Part shown: piece by piece, positions 16,862 to 27,821 of the stretch
How positions within the stretch are numbered: the first letter of the stretch is position 1
Layout of the letters: each line of letters starts with the position of its first letter
Assembly (NCBI RefSeq): GCF_932526225.1
Contig: NW_026019265.1
Location: 1 to 64,000 of the forward strand
Length of the DNA: 64,000 nucleotides
Source of the DNA: Nematostella vectensis
Lineage: Eukaryota; Cnidaria; Anthozoa; Actiniaria; Edwardsiidae
Direction: 5' to 3'
Notes under the pieces: generated by a model
Databases searched by the model: none
What the model saw: only the letters and a program-made list of their open reading frames with translations
Told to the model about the DNA's origin: nothing
Translations under genes and position numbers: made by a program

Positions 16862-17280
16862 GATGATTAATGATGATCAATGATGATTAATGATGATTAA
16901 TGATGATTAATGATGATTAATGATGATCAATGGTGATTAATGATGATTAATGATGATCAATGATGATAAATGATGATTAATGATGATTAATAATGATCAA
17001 TGATGATTAATGATGATTAATGATGATCAATGATGATTAATGATGATCAATGATGGTTAATGATGATTAATGATGATCAATGATGATTAATGATGATTAA
17101 TGATGATTAATGATGATTAATTATGATCAATGTTGATTAATGATGATTAATGATGATTAATGATGATTAATGATGATTAATGATGATTAATGATGATTAA
17201 TGATGATTAATGATGATTAATGATGATTAATGATGATTAATGATGATCAATGATGATTAATGATGATTAATGATGATTAA
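16862..17280. repeat. GAT-only satellite block 3
   Basis: GAT-type block with marker CAATGGTGAT at 16928, a CAATGTTGAT variant near 17128, and a return to GAG units near 17290. It lies about 0.85 kb before retrotransposon copy A and is duplicated as the block near 33.6 kb. Confidence 0.75.
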
Positions 17281-18129
17281 TAATAAGTAATGATGAGTAA
17301 TGATGAGTAATGATGAGTAATGATAATTAATGATGATTAATGATGAGTAATGATGAGTAATGATGATTAATGATGAGTAATGATGAGTAATGATGATTAA
17401 TGATGATTAATGATGAGTAATGATGAGTAATGATGATTAATGATGATTAATGATGAGTAATGATGAGTAATGATGAGTAATGATGATGATTAATGATGAG
17501 TAATGATGAGTTATAATGAGTAATGATGATTAATGATGATTAATGATGAGTAATGATGATTAATGATGATTAATGATGAGTAATGATGATTAATGATGAG
17601 TAATGATGAGTAATGATGAGTAATGATGATTAATGATGATTAATGATGATTAATGATGATTAATGATTATTAATGATGATCAATGATGATTAATGATGAT
17701 TAATGATTATTAATAATGAGTAATGATGAGTAATGATGAGTAATGATGATTAATGATGAGTAATGATGAGTAATGATGATTAATGATGAGTAATGATTAT
17801 TAATGATGAGTAATGATGCTTAATGATGATTAATGATGAGTAATGATGATTAATGATGAGTAATGATGAGTAATGATGACTAATGATGATTAATGATGAG
17901 TAATGATGATTAATGATGAGTAATGATGATTAATGATGAGTAATGATGATTAATGATGATTTATGATGATTTATGATGATTTATGTTGAGTAATGATGAT
18001 TATGATGAGTAATGATGAGTGATGATGAGTAATGATGATTAATGATGAGTAATGATGAGTAATGATGAGTAATGATAAGTAATGATGAGTAATGATGAGT
18101 AATGATGATTAATGATGATTAATGATGAT

Positions 18130-18154
18130 TAGATAGATAGATAGATAGATAGAT
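18130..18154 (-). repeat. (TCTA)6 retrotransposon 3' tail, copy A
   Basis: On the + strand this reads AGAT six times from 18131, or TAGA from 18130; on the element strand it is a TCTA/ATCT tail that runs straight into satellite. CR1- and L2-group LINEs end in short tandem repeats instead of poly(A), so this marks the true 3' end of the element. The tail is distinct from the decamer satellite although both contain GAT. Confidence 0.85.
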
Positions 18155-18310
18155 GGTTTATTCATAAAACATTGCATCCAGTAGGCTGAATTACGTTTAT
18201 GTTACAATTATAATAATAATATTAAAAATTTGAAAATATGTAAGCAATTATTTATGTTATGAAAACTATTAATTAAAACCATGTAAAATTGTATATTAAA
18301 GATGAATAAT
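18155..18310 (-). other. Retrotransposon 3' UTR, copy A
   Basis: About 156 bp of AT-rich non-coding sequence between the end of the reverse transcriptase reading and the (TCTA)6 tail. An AATAAA hexamer on the element strand lies at 18157-18162, three bases before the tail; it may be a chance match, since this LINE type does not end in poly(A). In related LINEs the 3' UTR is where reverse transcriptase recognises its template. The copy at 34851-35006 is identical by eye. Confidence 0.6.
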
Positions 18311-18751
18311 TCAACTACTTGATTTAAAATGGTTCAATGAATGGTGGTAGATGAAACTTTGGCGAGTTCTATTTGTTCGTAACGGCTGTACATTGAAAGT
18401 GCGCCTCCGCCTTAGATTTACCGGGCACATGTTTTGAGTTGGAAGGAGACTATGCAACCTATGAGCTGGATTCAGAATGTCGGCAAATAATTTCTGAGAT
18501 ATGGTTGCGCGACGATTGTGTAACGTTTCCAGCCCCGCTGTGGAGAGCGCGCATTCGTAGGACAGTAACGGATAGATTATGCGCAGGGCCCGTTTCTGGC
18601 ATCTTTCGAAATCATTTGATAGGTATTGCGGCAGGCAATGGTGGAACACCGGACATGCGTATTCGGTCACTGGTCTAATGCAAGTTAAGTAAAAAAGGAG
18701 TAGCTCCTTAACCTTAATGTTAGCGCGTTTAAGTTGCCTTAGAAAGTACAA
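18311..18751 (-). pseudogene. C-terminal part of the reverse transcriptase ORF, out of frame, copy A
   Basis: An open frame directly downstream of the 837-residue frame, shifted by one base, ending in TGA at 18311-18313. It has no ATG of its own at the front; its first codon at 18751 is TTG (Leu). It continues the reverse transcriptase where the main frame breaks: the KRLYFLRQLKRA region followed by a block with TCIRPVTEYACPVFH and RCQKRALRIIYP is the standard C-terminal segment of CR1/L2/Rex1-type proteins. Removing one A from the A8 run at 18763-18770 would put it in frame. At 18610 copy A has Phe where copy B keeps Leu; Leu is what I expect in this family, so the change probably arose in copy A after the duplication. 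Confidence 0.85.
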
Positions 18752-18755
18752 GCGC

Positions 18756-21269
18756 TTATTGATTTTTTTTAAGTATTTCTGCTATATGACAGTTCCATGT
18801 TAGGTCATCAGACACTGTAACGCCTAAGATCTTTGCTTGGGAAACGCGAGCCAATTCCTCGCCGTTAATTCTAGCTGACTCTACATCTATCTCCGACCTA
18901 CTAAAACTAATACGTAGTTCCTTGCACTTGGCTTCGTTAAGTTGGAATCTATCAGTGGCTACTTTGCAGGACAACTCGTCAAGGGAATGCTGGACGGTAC
19001 TTTCCTCTCCTTTGTAGACAACCTCAGCCAGAGTTGTGTCATCTACGTACTTCCAGAGGTCGACCCCTTGGGCATCAAGATCATTAATCATAATGAGAAA
19101 TAACCAGGGGCCGAGCTTAGTGCCTTGTGGGACGCCTGATGGAATTGCGCCCCATTCCGAGAAGCAGTCTTGCCCAAGCTTAACTCTTTGTCGGCGACAG
19201 GAGAGAAAATCAACAATCCACGAGATTACCGAGTGGGGGATGTCATAGGCGTATAGCTTGTCGACCAGAATCCGATGGTCAATCAGGTCGAACGCTTTAC
19301 GAAAGTCAAGTAAGATAGCTCTGACTGTCGCACCATTCCCGTCAGTAGCAGATAGCCATGAGTGGATCATGCTAATAAGAGCATGCGTTGTGTTTGATCC
19401 AGGGACAGTTCCGAATTGGCGCCGGTCAACCTTTGCTAAAATTGCTGGTTTAACAAAGTGCTCCACAACATAATCCTCCGCAACTTTAGAGAGAACGGGC
19501 GTTAAGGAAATCGGACGAAGATGTTTATTTACGTCACTTATGGGCTTCTGTTTTGGTACCGGGGTGATATTAGCATCTTTCCAAGACTGCGGGAGTCGGG
19601 CCTCCCGAAAAGAGCGATTAAGAATATCAGTCATCGACGTGGCTAGTAAGTCCGCACACTCATTCAAAACCCAACTAGGGATGCCATCTGGGCCAGATGC
19701 TTTGCGTGGATTTAAAGCAGAGAGCTTCTGAAGTACTGACAGTTCTGATACCTGGAGTGCGTCATCCGGAGGGAAATGTGCGTGTGCGGAGGGTGGAAGG
19801 GGTGAAAATACTCTCATTGGTTCAAGGAATGCCTCGTTGATAGTATTCGTGACACGCACTAACTTTGCTTGTTGGGATTCAGCGACGGAGTCATCAGCAA
19901 TATGATGAAGCAAGTTTGTAATGCCATTACCACCGCCAGGCGCAGAAATTCCACTAAGCTTCTTAACCTCCCGCCACCAAGTAGCAGGTTTACAGTCCTT
20001 GAGGTATTCCACTTTAGAGTTGTAAAATTTGGCGCGACAGACCTTCCGCTCCCTGTTAACACAATTTCTAAACAACCGATAACGGTCTTGGTCTCCTTGT
20101 GCTAACGCTTTCTGACGATTGTGAATAAGGCGTTTTAGCTTTTGATTTAACCAAGGAGGGTTGTTAGTGTAGATAGTTTTTTCTTGTACAGGGAACAGGG
20201 CGTCCATGCCTATTTCCACGATAGTCTCAAGCATCTTAACTTTGTCTTGGCAAGAGACTTTGCTGCTGACAAGTGTATCCACATCCACATTTTCCAGGTA
20301 GGTGCGCATCGCGAGTCTCTTAGATGTGCGCAAGTCACGCGATTTCACAGTAACCTTAGAGTTCACGGTATTAGATCTAATCAGTGGGCGGACCTCTACA
20401 GAGGCGTGGTCAGACAACCCAAACGCAGGGCGTTTAAGTGGAGGAGCGTAAAATTCTTTCAAGTTCGTCAAAACCGGATCCAGGATCTTGTTACCGCGTG
20501 TTGGAAAAGTCACTATTTGTTTTAGTTTAAAACTATTGCATAGGCGCGGGGTTTTTTGCATTAGTGTTTTGTTGAAATCGCCCAACAAAATCAACCCGCA
20601 GCCAGGAAAACGAGCCTCGATAGTGGTAAGACATTCCAACAAATAGTTCAACATGGGCAAATCAGGGTCGTTCGGAGAATGGTAAACAGTACCAATAACA
20701 ATACTTGAGATGCCTCTTGGGAGCCGGTTTGGTCGAACTTTAACCCATATGACTTCAAAAGACTCGTCCATAAGATCGGATAGGACATCAAACTTAATCG
20801 ACTCCTTGATGTAAAGGCAGACTCCACCGTGCTGAGCGGTTATTCGATCACGGCGGACAACGTTAAAACCAGAAATGGCGATAACATTGTCGTCAATATG
20901 CTCTTTTAACCACGTCTCAGTAATGCAAACAAAGTCCGAGTTTGCATAATTAATCGCTTGTCGAACTTCGTCGATCTTGGGAGCTAAGGACATGACGTTT
21001 GACATGTAGAAAGCAGGAACGAATTCTGTCGATGGGACTTCAGAGGACGGCTTTGTTTGAACAGGAACGGTGATGCAGTTTGCTGGAATCCGATACTGGG
21101 CAGACGATCTTGTAGATTTCCTTTCACGGATCGCTGATCCTGGTGAAATGGCTTGAATGAAATGCCGGCGATAGCTCTCCCGATCTTTAACTTGGCGGCC
21201 AGCTCGTTTCCCGCGATAACTCGGCCACTTTTCCGCATAGTGCCGTTCGTGAGTTGTTAACTGAACCAT
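18756..21269 (-). CDS. Endonuclease / reverse transcriptase (ORF2-like), frameshifted, copy A
   Basis: An 837-residue reading frame from ATG at 21269 to TAA at 18756-18758; an in-frame stop lies upstream, so no longer start exists. Residues about 88-295 are an APE-type endonuclease: NV at 91-92, ITETW with Glu118, GDFN 230-233, LDPVLTN 263-269 and the catalytic LSDH 285-288. Residues about 515-830 are the reverse transcriptase: GPDGIP 526-531, motif A LLDFRKAFD 653-661 (Asp655), motif B SGVPQG 711-716, and YVDD 741-744 with both catalytic aspartates. In this family the protein nicks target DNA and copies the element RNA at the nick. Residues 1-85 are basic and unassigned. The frame ends early, in the thumb region after EILKK, because an A8 run (T8 at 18763-18770) holds one base too many. 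Active-site residues look intact, but the C-terminal region is lost, so a working enzyme is unlikely unless ribosomes slip at A8. Confidence 0.92.
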   Translation of the reverse strand: MVQLTTHERHYAEKWPSYRGKRAGRQVKDRESYRRHFIQAISPGSAIRERKSTRSSAQYRIPANCITVPVQTKPSSEVPSTEFVPAFYMSNVMSLAPKIDEVRQAINYANSDFVCITETWLKEHIDDNVIAISGFNVVRRDRITAQHGGVCLYIKESIKFDVLSDLMDESFEVIWVKVRPNRLPRGISSIVIGTVYHSPNDPDLPMLNYLLECLTTIEARFPGCGLILLGDFNKTLMQKTPRLCNSFKLKQIVTFPTRGNKILDPVLTNLKEFYAPPLKRPAFGLSDHASVEVRPLIRSNTVNSKVTVKSRDLRTSKRLAMRTYLENVDVDTLVSSKVSCQDKVKMLETIVEIGMDALFPVQEKTIYTNNPPWLNQKLKRLIHNRQKALAQGDQDRYRLFRNCVNRERKVCRAKFYNSKVEYLKDCKPATWWREVKKLSGISAPGGGNGITNLLHHIADDSVAESQQAKLVRVTNTINEAFLEPMRVFSPLPPSAHAHFPPDDALQVSELSVLQKLSALNPRKASGPDGIPSWVLNECADLLATSMTDILNRSFREARLPQSWKDANITPVPKQKPISDVNKHLRPISLTPVLSKVAEDYVVEHFVKPAILAKVDRRQFGTVPGSNTTHALISMIHSWLSATDGNGATVRAILLDFRKAFDLIDHRILVDKLYAYDIPHSVISWIVDFLSCRRQRVKLGQDCFSEWGAIPSGVPQGTKLGPWLFLIMINDLDAQGVDLWKYVDDTTLAEVVYKGEESTVQHSLDELSCKVATDRFQLNEAKCKELRISFSRSEIDVESARINGEELARVSQAKILGVTVSDDLTWNCHIAEILKKNQ

Positions 21270-21378
21270 TCTTAGTGATAGCGAATGTAAATAGTTATAA
21301 TATAGTTGAAAGAGGGTTTAAAACTGGGAGCGTTCCAAACCCCTTGCGGCCATGAAAGGCGCATACATGTGCTGTAAT
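21270..21378 (-). other. Retrotransposon leader / truncated 5' end, copy A
   Basis: About 109 bp upstream of the ATG at 21269. It contains an in-frame stop before that ATG and only a 17-codon-scale open stretch in another frame. It may be the tail of a lost ORF1 or an inter-ORF spacer; it is too short to decide. No internal promoter motif could be recognised. The equivalent in copy B is 37966-38074, identical by eye. Confidence 0.5.
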
Positions 21379-22110
21379 TAATGATGAGTAATGATGATTA
21401 ATGATGAGTAATGATGATTAATGATGATTAATGATGAGTAATGATGATTAATGATGAGTAATGATGAGTAATGATGATTAATGGTGAGTAATGATGAGTA
21501 ATGATGATTAAATGATGATTAATGATGATTAATGATGAGTAATGGTGATTAATAATGAGTAATGATGAGTAATGATGAGTAATGATGAGTAATGATGAGT
21601 AATGATGAGTAATGATGAGTAATGATGAGTAATGATGAGTAATGATGAGTAATGATGATTAATGATGAGTAATGATTATTAATGATGAGTAATGATGATT
21701 AATGATGAGTAATGATGAGTAATGATGACTAATGATGATTAATGATGAGTAATGATGATTAATGATGAGTAATGATGATTAATGATGAGTAATGATGAGT
21801 AATGATGATTTATGATGATTTATGATGATTTATGTTGAGTAATGATGATTTATGATGAGTAATGATGAGTAATGATGAGTAATGATGATTAATGATGAGT
21901 AATGATGAGTAATGATGAGTAATGATGATTAATGATGAGTAATGATGATTAATGATGATTAATGATGAGTAATGATGATTAATGATGAGTAATGATGATT
22001 AATGATGATTAATGATGAGTAATGATGATTAATGATGAGTAATGATCAGTAATGATGAGTAATGATGATTAATGGTTAGTAATGATGAGTAATGATGATT
22101 AAATGATGAT
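21379..22110. repeat. ~591-bp higher-order unit flanking retrotransposon copy A
   Basis: The 11-bp unit TAAATGATGAT at 21509 and 22100 (spacing 591), each preceded by a TAATGGT variant, marks two units of a local higher-order repeat. The rare cluster of TTATGATGAT units ending in TTATGTTGAG occurs at 21830 on this side and at 17981 on the other side of the element. With the element removed these are about 600 bp apart, so the element probably landed inside an existing ~0.6-kb higher-order array. The copy-B equivalent is 38075-38806. Confidence 0.65.
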
Positions 22111-25100
22111 TAATGATGATTAATGATGAGTAATGATGATTAATAATGAGTAATAATGAGTAATGATGAGTAATGATGAGTAATGATGAGTAATGATGAG
22201 TAATGATGAGTAATGATGAGTAATGATGAGTAATGATGATTAATGATGAGTAATGATGAGTAATGATGACTAATGATGAGTAATGATGAGTAATGATTAT
22301 TAATGATGAGTAATAATGATTAATGATGAGTAATGATGAGTAATGATGAGTAATGATGAGTAATGATGAGTAATGATGATTAATGATGAGTAATGATGAT
22401 TAATGATGATTAATGATGAGTAATGATGAGTAATGATGAGTAATGATGAGTAATGATGATTAATGATGAGTAATGATGATTAATGATGAGTAATGATGAG
22501 TAATGATGAGTAATGATGAGTAATGATGATTAATGATGAGTAATGATGAGTAATGATGAGTAATGATGAGTAATGATGATTAATGATGAGTAATGATGAG
22601 TAATGATGATTAATGATGAGTAATGATGATTAATGATGAGTAATGATGAGTAATGATGATTAATGATGAGTAATGATGAGTAATGACGATTAATGATGAG
22701 TAATGATGATCAATGATGAGTAATGATGAGTAATGATGATTAATGACGAGGAATGTTGGTTAATGACGAGTAATGATGAGTAATGATAATTATTGATGAG
22801 TAATGATGATTAATGATGAGTAATGATGAGTAATGATGATTAATGATGAGTAATGATGAGTAATGATTATTAATGATGAGTAATGATGATTAATGATGAG
22901 TAATGATGATTAATGATGAGTAATGATTATTAATGATGAGTAATGATGATTAATGATGAGTAATGATGATTAATGATGAGTAATGATGAGTAATGATGAT
23001 TAATGATGAGTAATGATGATTAATGATGAGTAATGATGAGTAATGATGAGCAATGATGATTAATGATGAGTAATGATAAGTAATGATGATTAATGATGAG
23101 TAATGATGAGTAATGACGATTAATGATGAGTAATGATGATCAATGATGAGTAATGATGAGTAATGATGATTAATGACGAGGAATGTTGGTTAATGACGAG
23201 TAATGATGAGTAATGATAATTATTGATGAGTAATGATGATTAATGATGAGTAATGATGAGTAATGATGATTAATGATGAGTAATTATGATTAATGATGAG
23301 TAATGATGAGTAATGATGATTAATGATGAGTAATGATGATTAATGATGAGTAATGATGATTAATGATGATTAATGATGAGTAATGATGATTAATGATGAG
23401 TAAAAATGATTAATGATGATGAATGATGAGTAATGATGATTAATGATGAGTAATGATGAGTAATGATGAGCAATGATGATTAATGATGAGTAATGATGAG
23501 TAATGATGATTAATGATGAGTAATGATGATTAATGATGAGTAATGATGAGTAATGATGATTAATGATGATTAATGATGAGTAATGATGATTAATAATGAG
23601 TAATGATGAGAAATGATGAGTAATGATGAGTAATGATGAGTAATGATGAGTAATGATGAGTAATGATGATTAATGATGAGTAGTGATGAGTAATGATGAG
23701 TAATGATGACCAATGATGAGTAATGATGAGTAATGATTATTAATGATGAGTAATGATGATTAATGATGAGTAATGATGAGTAATGATGAGTAATGATAAG
23801 TAATGATGAGTAATGATGATTAATGATGAGTAATGATGAGTAATGATGAGTAATGATGACTAATGATGAGTAATGATGAGTAATGATTATTAATGATGAG
23901 TAATGATGATTAATGATGAGTAATGATGATTAATGATGAGTAATGATTATTAATGATGAGTGATGATGATTAATGATGAGTAATGATGATTAATGATGAG
24001 TAATGATGAGTAATGATGATTAATGATGAGTAATGATGATTAATGATGAGTAATGATGAGTAATGATGATTAATGATGAGTAATGATGAGTAATGATGAT
24101 TAATGATGAGTAATGATGATTAATGATGAGTAATGATGAGTAATGATGATTAATGGTGAGTAATGATGAGTAATGACGATTAATGATGAGTAATGATGAT
24201 TAATGATGAGTAATGATGAGTAATGATGATTAATGACGAGTAATGATGATTAATGACGAGTAATGATGAGTAATGATAATTATTGATGAGTAATGATGAT
24301 TAATGATGAGTAAGGATGAGTAATGATGAGTAATGATGAGTAATGATGATTAATGATGAGTAATGATGATTAATGATGATTAATGATGAGTAATGATGAG
24401 TAATGATGAGTAATGATGAGTAATGATGAGTAATGATGATTAATGATGAGTAATGATGATTAATGATGAGTAATGATGAGTAATGATGAGTAATGATGAG
24501 TAATGATGAGTAATGATGAGTAATGATGATTAATGATGATTAATGATGAGTAATAATGATTAATAATGAGTAATGATGAGAAATGATGAGTATTGATAAG
24601 TAATGATGAGTAATGTTGAGTAATGATGAGTAATGATGATTAATGATGAGTAATGATGAGTAAGGATGAGTAATGATGACTAATGATGAGTAATGATTAT
24701 TAATGATGAGTAATGATGAGTAATGATGATTAATGATGAGTAATGATGAGTAATGATGATTAATGATGAGTAATGATGATTAATGATGAGTAATGATGAG
24801 TAATGATGAGTAATGATGATTAATGATGAGTAATGATGAGTAATGATGAGTAATGATGATTAATGATGAGTAATGATGACTAATGATGAGTAATGATGAT
24901 CAATGATGAGTAATGATGAGTAATGATGATTAATGACGAGTAATGATGATTAATGACGATCAATGATGAGTAATGATGAGTAATAATGATTAATGACGAG
25001 TAATGATGATTAATGACGAGTAATGATGAGTAATGATGATTATTGATGAGTAATGATGATTAATGATGAGTAATGATGATTAATGATGAGTAATGATGAG

Positions 25101-25559
25101 TAATGATGACTAATGATGAGTAATTATGATTAATGATGAGTAATGATGAGTAATGATGATTAATGATGAGTAATGATGATTAATAATGAGTAATGATGAT
25201 TAACGATGATTAATGATGAGTAATGATGATTGATGATGAGTAATGATGAGTAATGATGATTAATGATGAGTAATGATGAGTAATGATGATTAAATGATGA
25301 TTAATGATGAGTAATGATGATTTATGATGAGTAATGATGATTAATGATGAGTAATGATGATTAATGATGAGTAATGATGATTAATGATGAGTAATGATGA
25401 TTAATGATGAGTAATGATGATTAATGATGATTAATGATGAGTAATGATGAGTAATGATGATTAATGATGAGTAATGATGATTAATGATGAGTAACGATGA
25501 TTAATGATGATTAATGATGATTAATGATGATTAATGATGATTAATGATGAGTAATGATG

Positions 25560-25860
25560 ATTAATGATGATTAATGATGATCAATGATGATTAATGATGA
25601 TTAATGATGATTAATGATGATTAATGATGATCAATGGTGATTAATGATGATTAATGATGATCAATGATGATAAATGATGATTAATGATGATTAATAATGA
25701 TCAATGATGATTAATGATGATTAATGATGATCAATGATGATTAATGATGATCGATGATGATTAATGATGATTAATGATGATCAATGATGATTAATGATGA
25801 TTAATGATGATTAATGATGATTAATTATGATCAATGTTGATTAATGATGATTAATGATGA
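25560..25860. repeat. GAT-only satellite block 4
   Basis: GAT-type block with marker CAATGGTGAT at 25632; shorter than the others, with GAG units returning at about 25860. It is duplicated as the block near 42.3 kb. A private TCGATGATGA variant near 25751 is shared with that copy. Confidence 0.75.
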
Positions 25861-27821
25861 GTAATGATGATTAATGATGATTAATGATGAGTAATGATGA
25901 TTAATGATGATTAATGATGAGTAATGATGAGTAATGATGATTAATGATGAGTAATGATGAGTAGAGATGATTAATGATGAGTAATGATGATTAATGATGA
26001 GTAATGATGAGTAATGATGATTAATGATGAGTAATGATGATTAATGACGAGGAATGTTGGTTAATGACGAGTAATGATGAGTAATGATAATTATTGATGA
26101 GTAATGATGATTAATGATGAGTAATGATGAGTAATGATGATTAATGATGAGTAATTATGATTAATGATGAGTAATGATGAGTAATGATGATTAATGATGA
26201 GTAATGATGATTAATGATGAGTAATGATGATTAATGATGATTAATGATGAGTAATGATGATTAATGATGAGTAATGATGATTAATGATGATTAATGATGA
26301 GTAATGATGATTAATGATGAGTAATGATGAGTAATGATGAGCAATGATGATTAATGATGAGTAATGATGAGTAATGATGATTAATGATGAGTAATGATGA
26401 TTAATGATGAGTAATGATGAGTAATGATGATTAATGATGATTAATGATGAGTAATGATGATTAATAATGAGTAATGATGAGAAATGATGAGTAATGATGA
26501 GTAATGATGAGTAATGATGAGTAATGATGATTAATGATGGGTAATGATGAGTGATGATGAGTAATGATGACCAATGATGAGTAATGATGAGTAATGATTA
26601 TTAATGATGAGTAATGATGATTAATGATGAGTAATGATGAGTAATGATGAGTTATGATGATTAATGATGAGTAATGATGAGTAATGATGAGTAATGATGA
26701 TTAATGATGAGTAATGATGAGTAATGATGAGTAATGATGAGTAATGATTAGTAATGATGACTAATGATGAGTAATGATGAGTAATGAATATTAATGATGA
26801 GTAATGATGATTAATGATGAGTAATGATGATTAATGATGAGTAATGATTATTAATGATGAGTAATGATGATTAATGATGAGTAATGATGATTAATGATGA
26901 GTAATGATGAGTAATGATGATTAATGATGAGTAATGATGATTAATGATGAGTAATGATGAGTAATGATGATTAATGATGAGTAATGATGAGTAATGATGA
27001 TTAATGATGAGTAATGATGATTGATGATGAGTAATGATGAGTAATGATGAGTAATGATGAGTAATGATGAGTAATGATAAGTAATGATGAGTAATGATGA
27101 TTAATGATGATTAATGATGAGTAATGATGATTAATGATGAGTAATGATGATTAATGATGATTAATGATGAGTAATGATGATTAATGATGAGTAATGATGA
27201 CTAATGATGAGTAATGATGAGTAATGATTATTAATGATGAGTAATGATGATTAATGATGAGTAATGATGAGTAATGATGAGTAATGATGAGTAATGATGA
27301 TTAATGATGATTAATGATGAGTAATGATGATTAATGATGATTAATGATGAGTAATGATGAGTAATGATGATTAATGATGAGTAATGATGAGTAGAGATGA
27401 TTAATGATGAGTAATGATGAGTAATGATAATTAATGATGAGTAATGATGATTAATGATGAGTAATGATGAGTAATGATGAGTAATGATGATTAATGATGA
27501 GTAATGATGATTAATGATGATTAATGATGAGTAATGATGAGTAATGATGATTAATGATGAGTAATGATGAGTAGAGATGATTAATGATGAGTAATGATGA
27601 TTAATGATGAGTAATGATGAGTAATGATGATTAATGATGAGTAATGATGATTAATGATGAGTAATGATGAGTAATGATGATTAATGATGAGTAATGATGA
27701 TTAATGATGAGTAATGATGAGTAATGATGATTAATGATGAGTAATGATGAGTAATGACGATTAATGATGAGTAATGATGATCAATGATGAGTAATGATGA
27801 GTAATGATGATTAATGACGAG

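Larger units (their letters stand above)
1..18129. repeat. Decamer satellite array, left block
   Basis: Continuous head-to-tail array of a 10-bp unit, mostly TAATGATGAG and TAATGATGAT, with point variants such as TAATGATGAC, TAATAATGAG, CAATGATGAT and TAATGACGAG. The GAG and GAT units alternate irregularly, and that order is what reveals the higher-order repeats. The decamer register stays fixed from 1 to 7940. It then shifts by +1 at 7941, 8932, 10633 and 16417, by -3 near 9213, by +3 at 9800, 11544 and 17468, and by -1 at 18001. The + strand is nearly free of cytosine. No gene, RNA or promoter is visible anywhere in the block. The genomic position (centromeric, subtelomeric or interstitial) cannot be told from sequence alone. 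Confidence 0.97.
18130..21378 (-). mobile_element. CR1/L2-type non-LTR retrotransposon, copy A
   Basis: A 3.25-kb island of normal-complexity sequence inside the satellite. Read on the minus strand it holds, in order, about 109 bp of leader, an endonuclease plus reverse transcriptase ORF, a frameshift, the C-terminal part of the ORF, about 156 bp of AT-rich 3' UTR, and a (TCTA)6 tail. Single-strand layout, APE-type endonuclease, YVDD reverse transcriptase, short-repeat tail and absence of LTRs place it among CR1/L2/Rex1-like LINEs. Full elements of this group usually carry an ORF1 upstream, so this copy is probably 5'-truncated. The last satellite unit on the left ends at 18129 and the first full unit on the right begins at 21379. 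Any target-site duplication cannot be recognised in this repeat background. Confidence 0.93.

Noticed and set aside
1-18129. CRISPR array
   Set aside because: There are no spacers: the repeats are directly adjacent 10-bp units.
18157-18162. AATAAA as a working polyadenylation signal
   Set aside because: It sits in an AT-rich 3' UTR three bases from a TCTA tail with no poly(A). It is kept only as a note within the 3' UTR entry.
18439-20525. Several 60-113 codon open frames on the + strand, opposite the retrotransposon (also 35135-37221)
   Set aside because: They lie antisense to the clearly coding endonuclease-RT frame, show no recognisable domain and are repeated only because the element is.
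20984-21238. 84-codon and 67-codon frames on the minus strand overlapping the endonuclease-RT ORF (also 19859-20062 and the copy-B equivalents)
   Set aside because: Out-of-frame shadows of the main ORF without conserved motifs.
18756-21269. Bacterial retron, group II intron or diversity-generating reverse transcriptase
   Set aside because: The APE-type endonuclease fused before a YVDD reverse transcriptase, the LINE C-terminal block and the short-repeat tail identify a eukaryotic non-LTR element.
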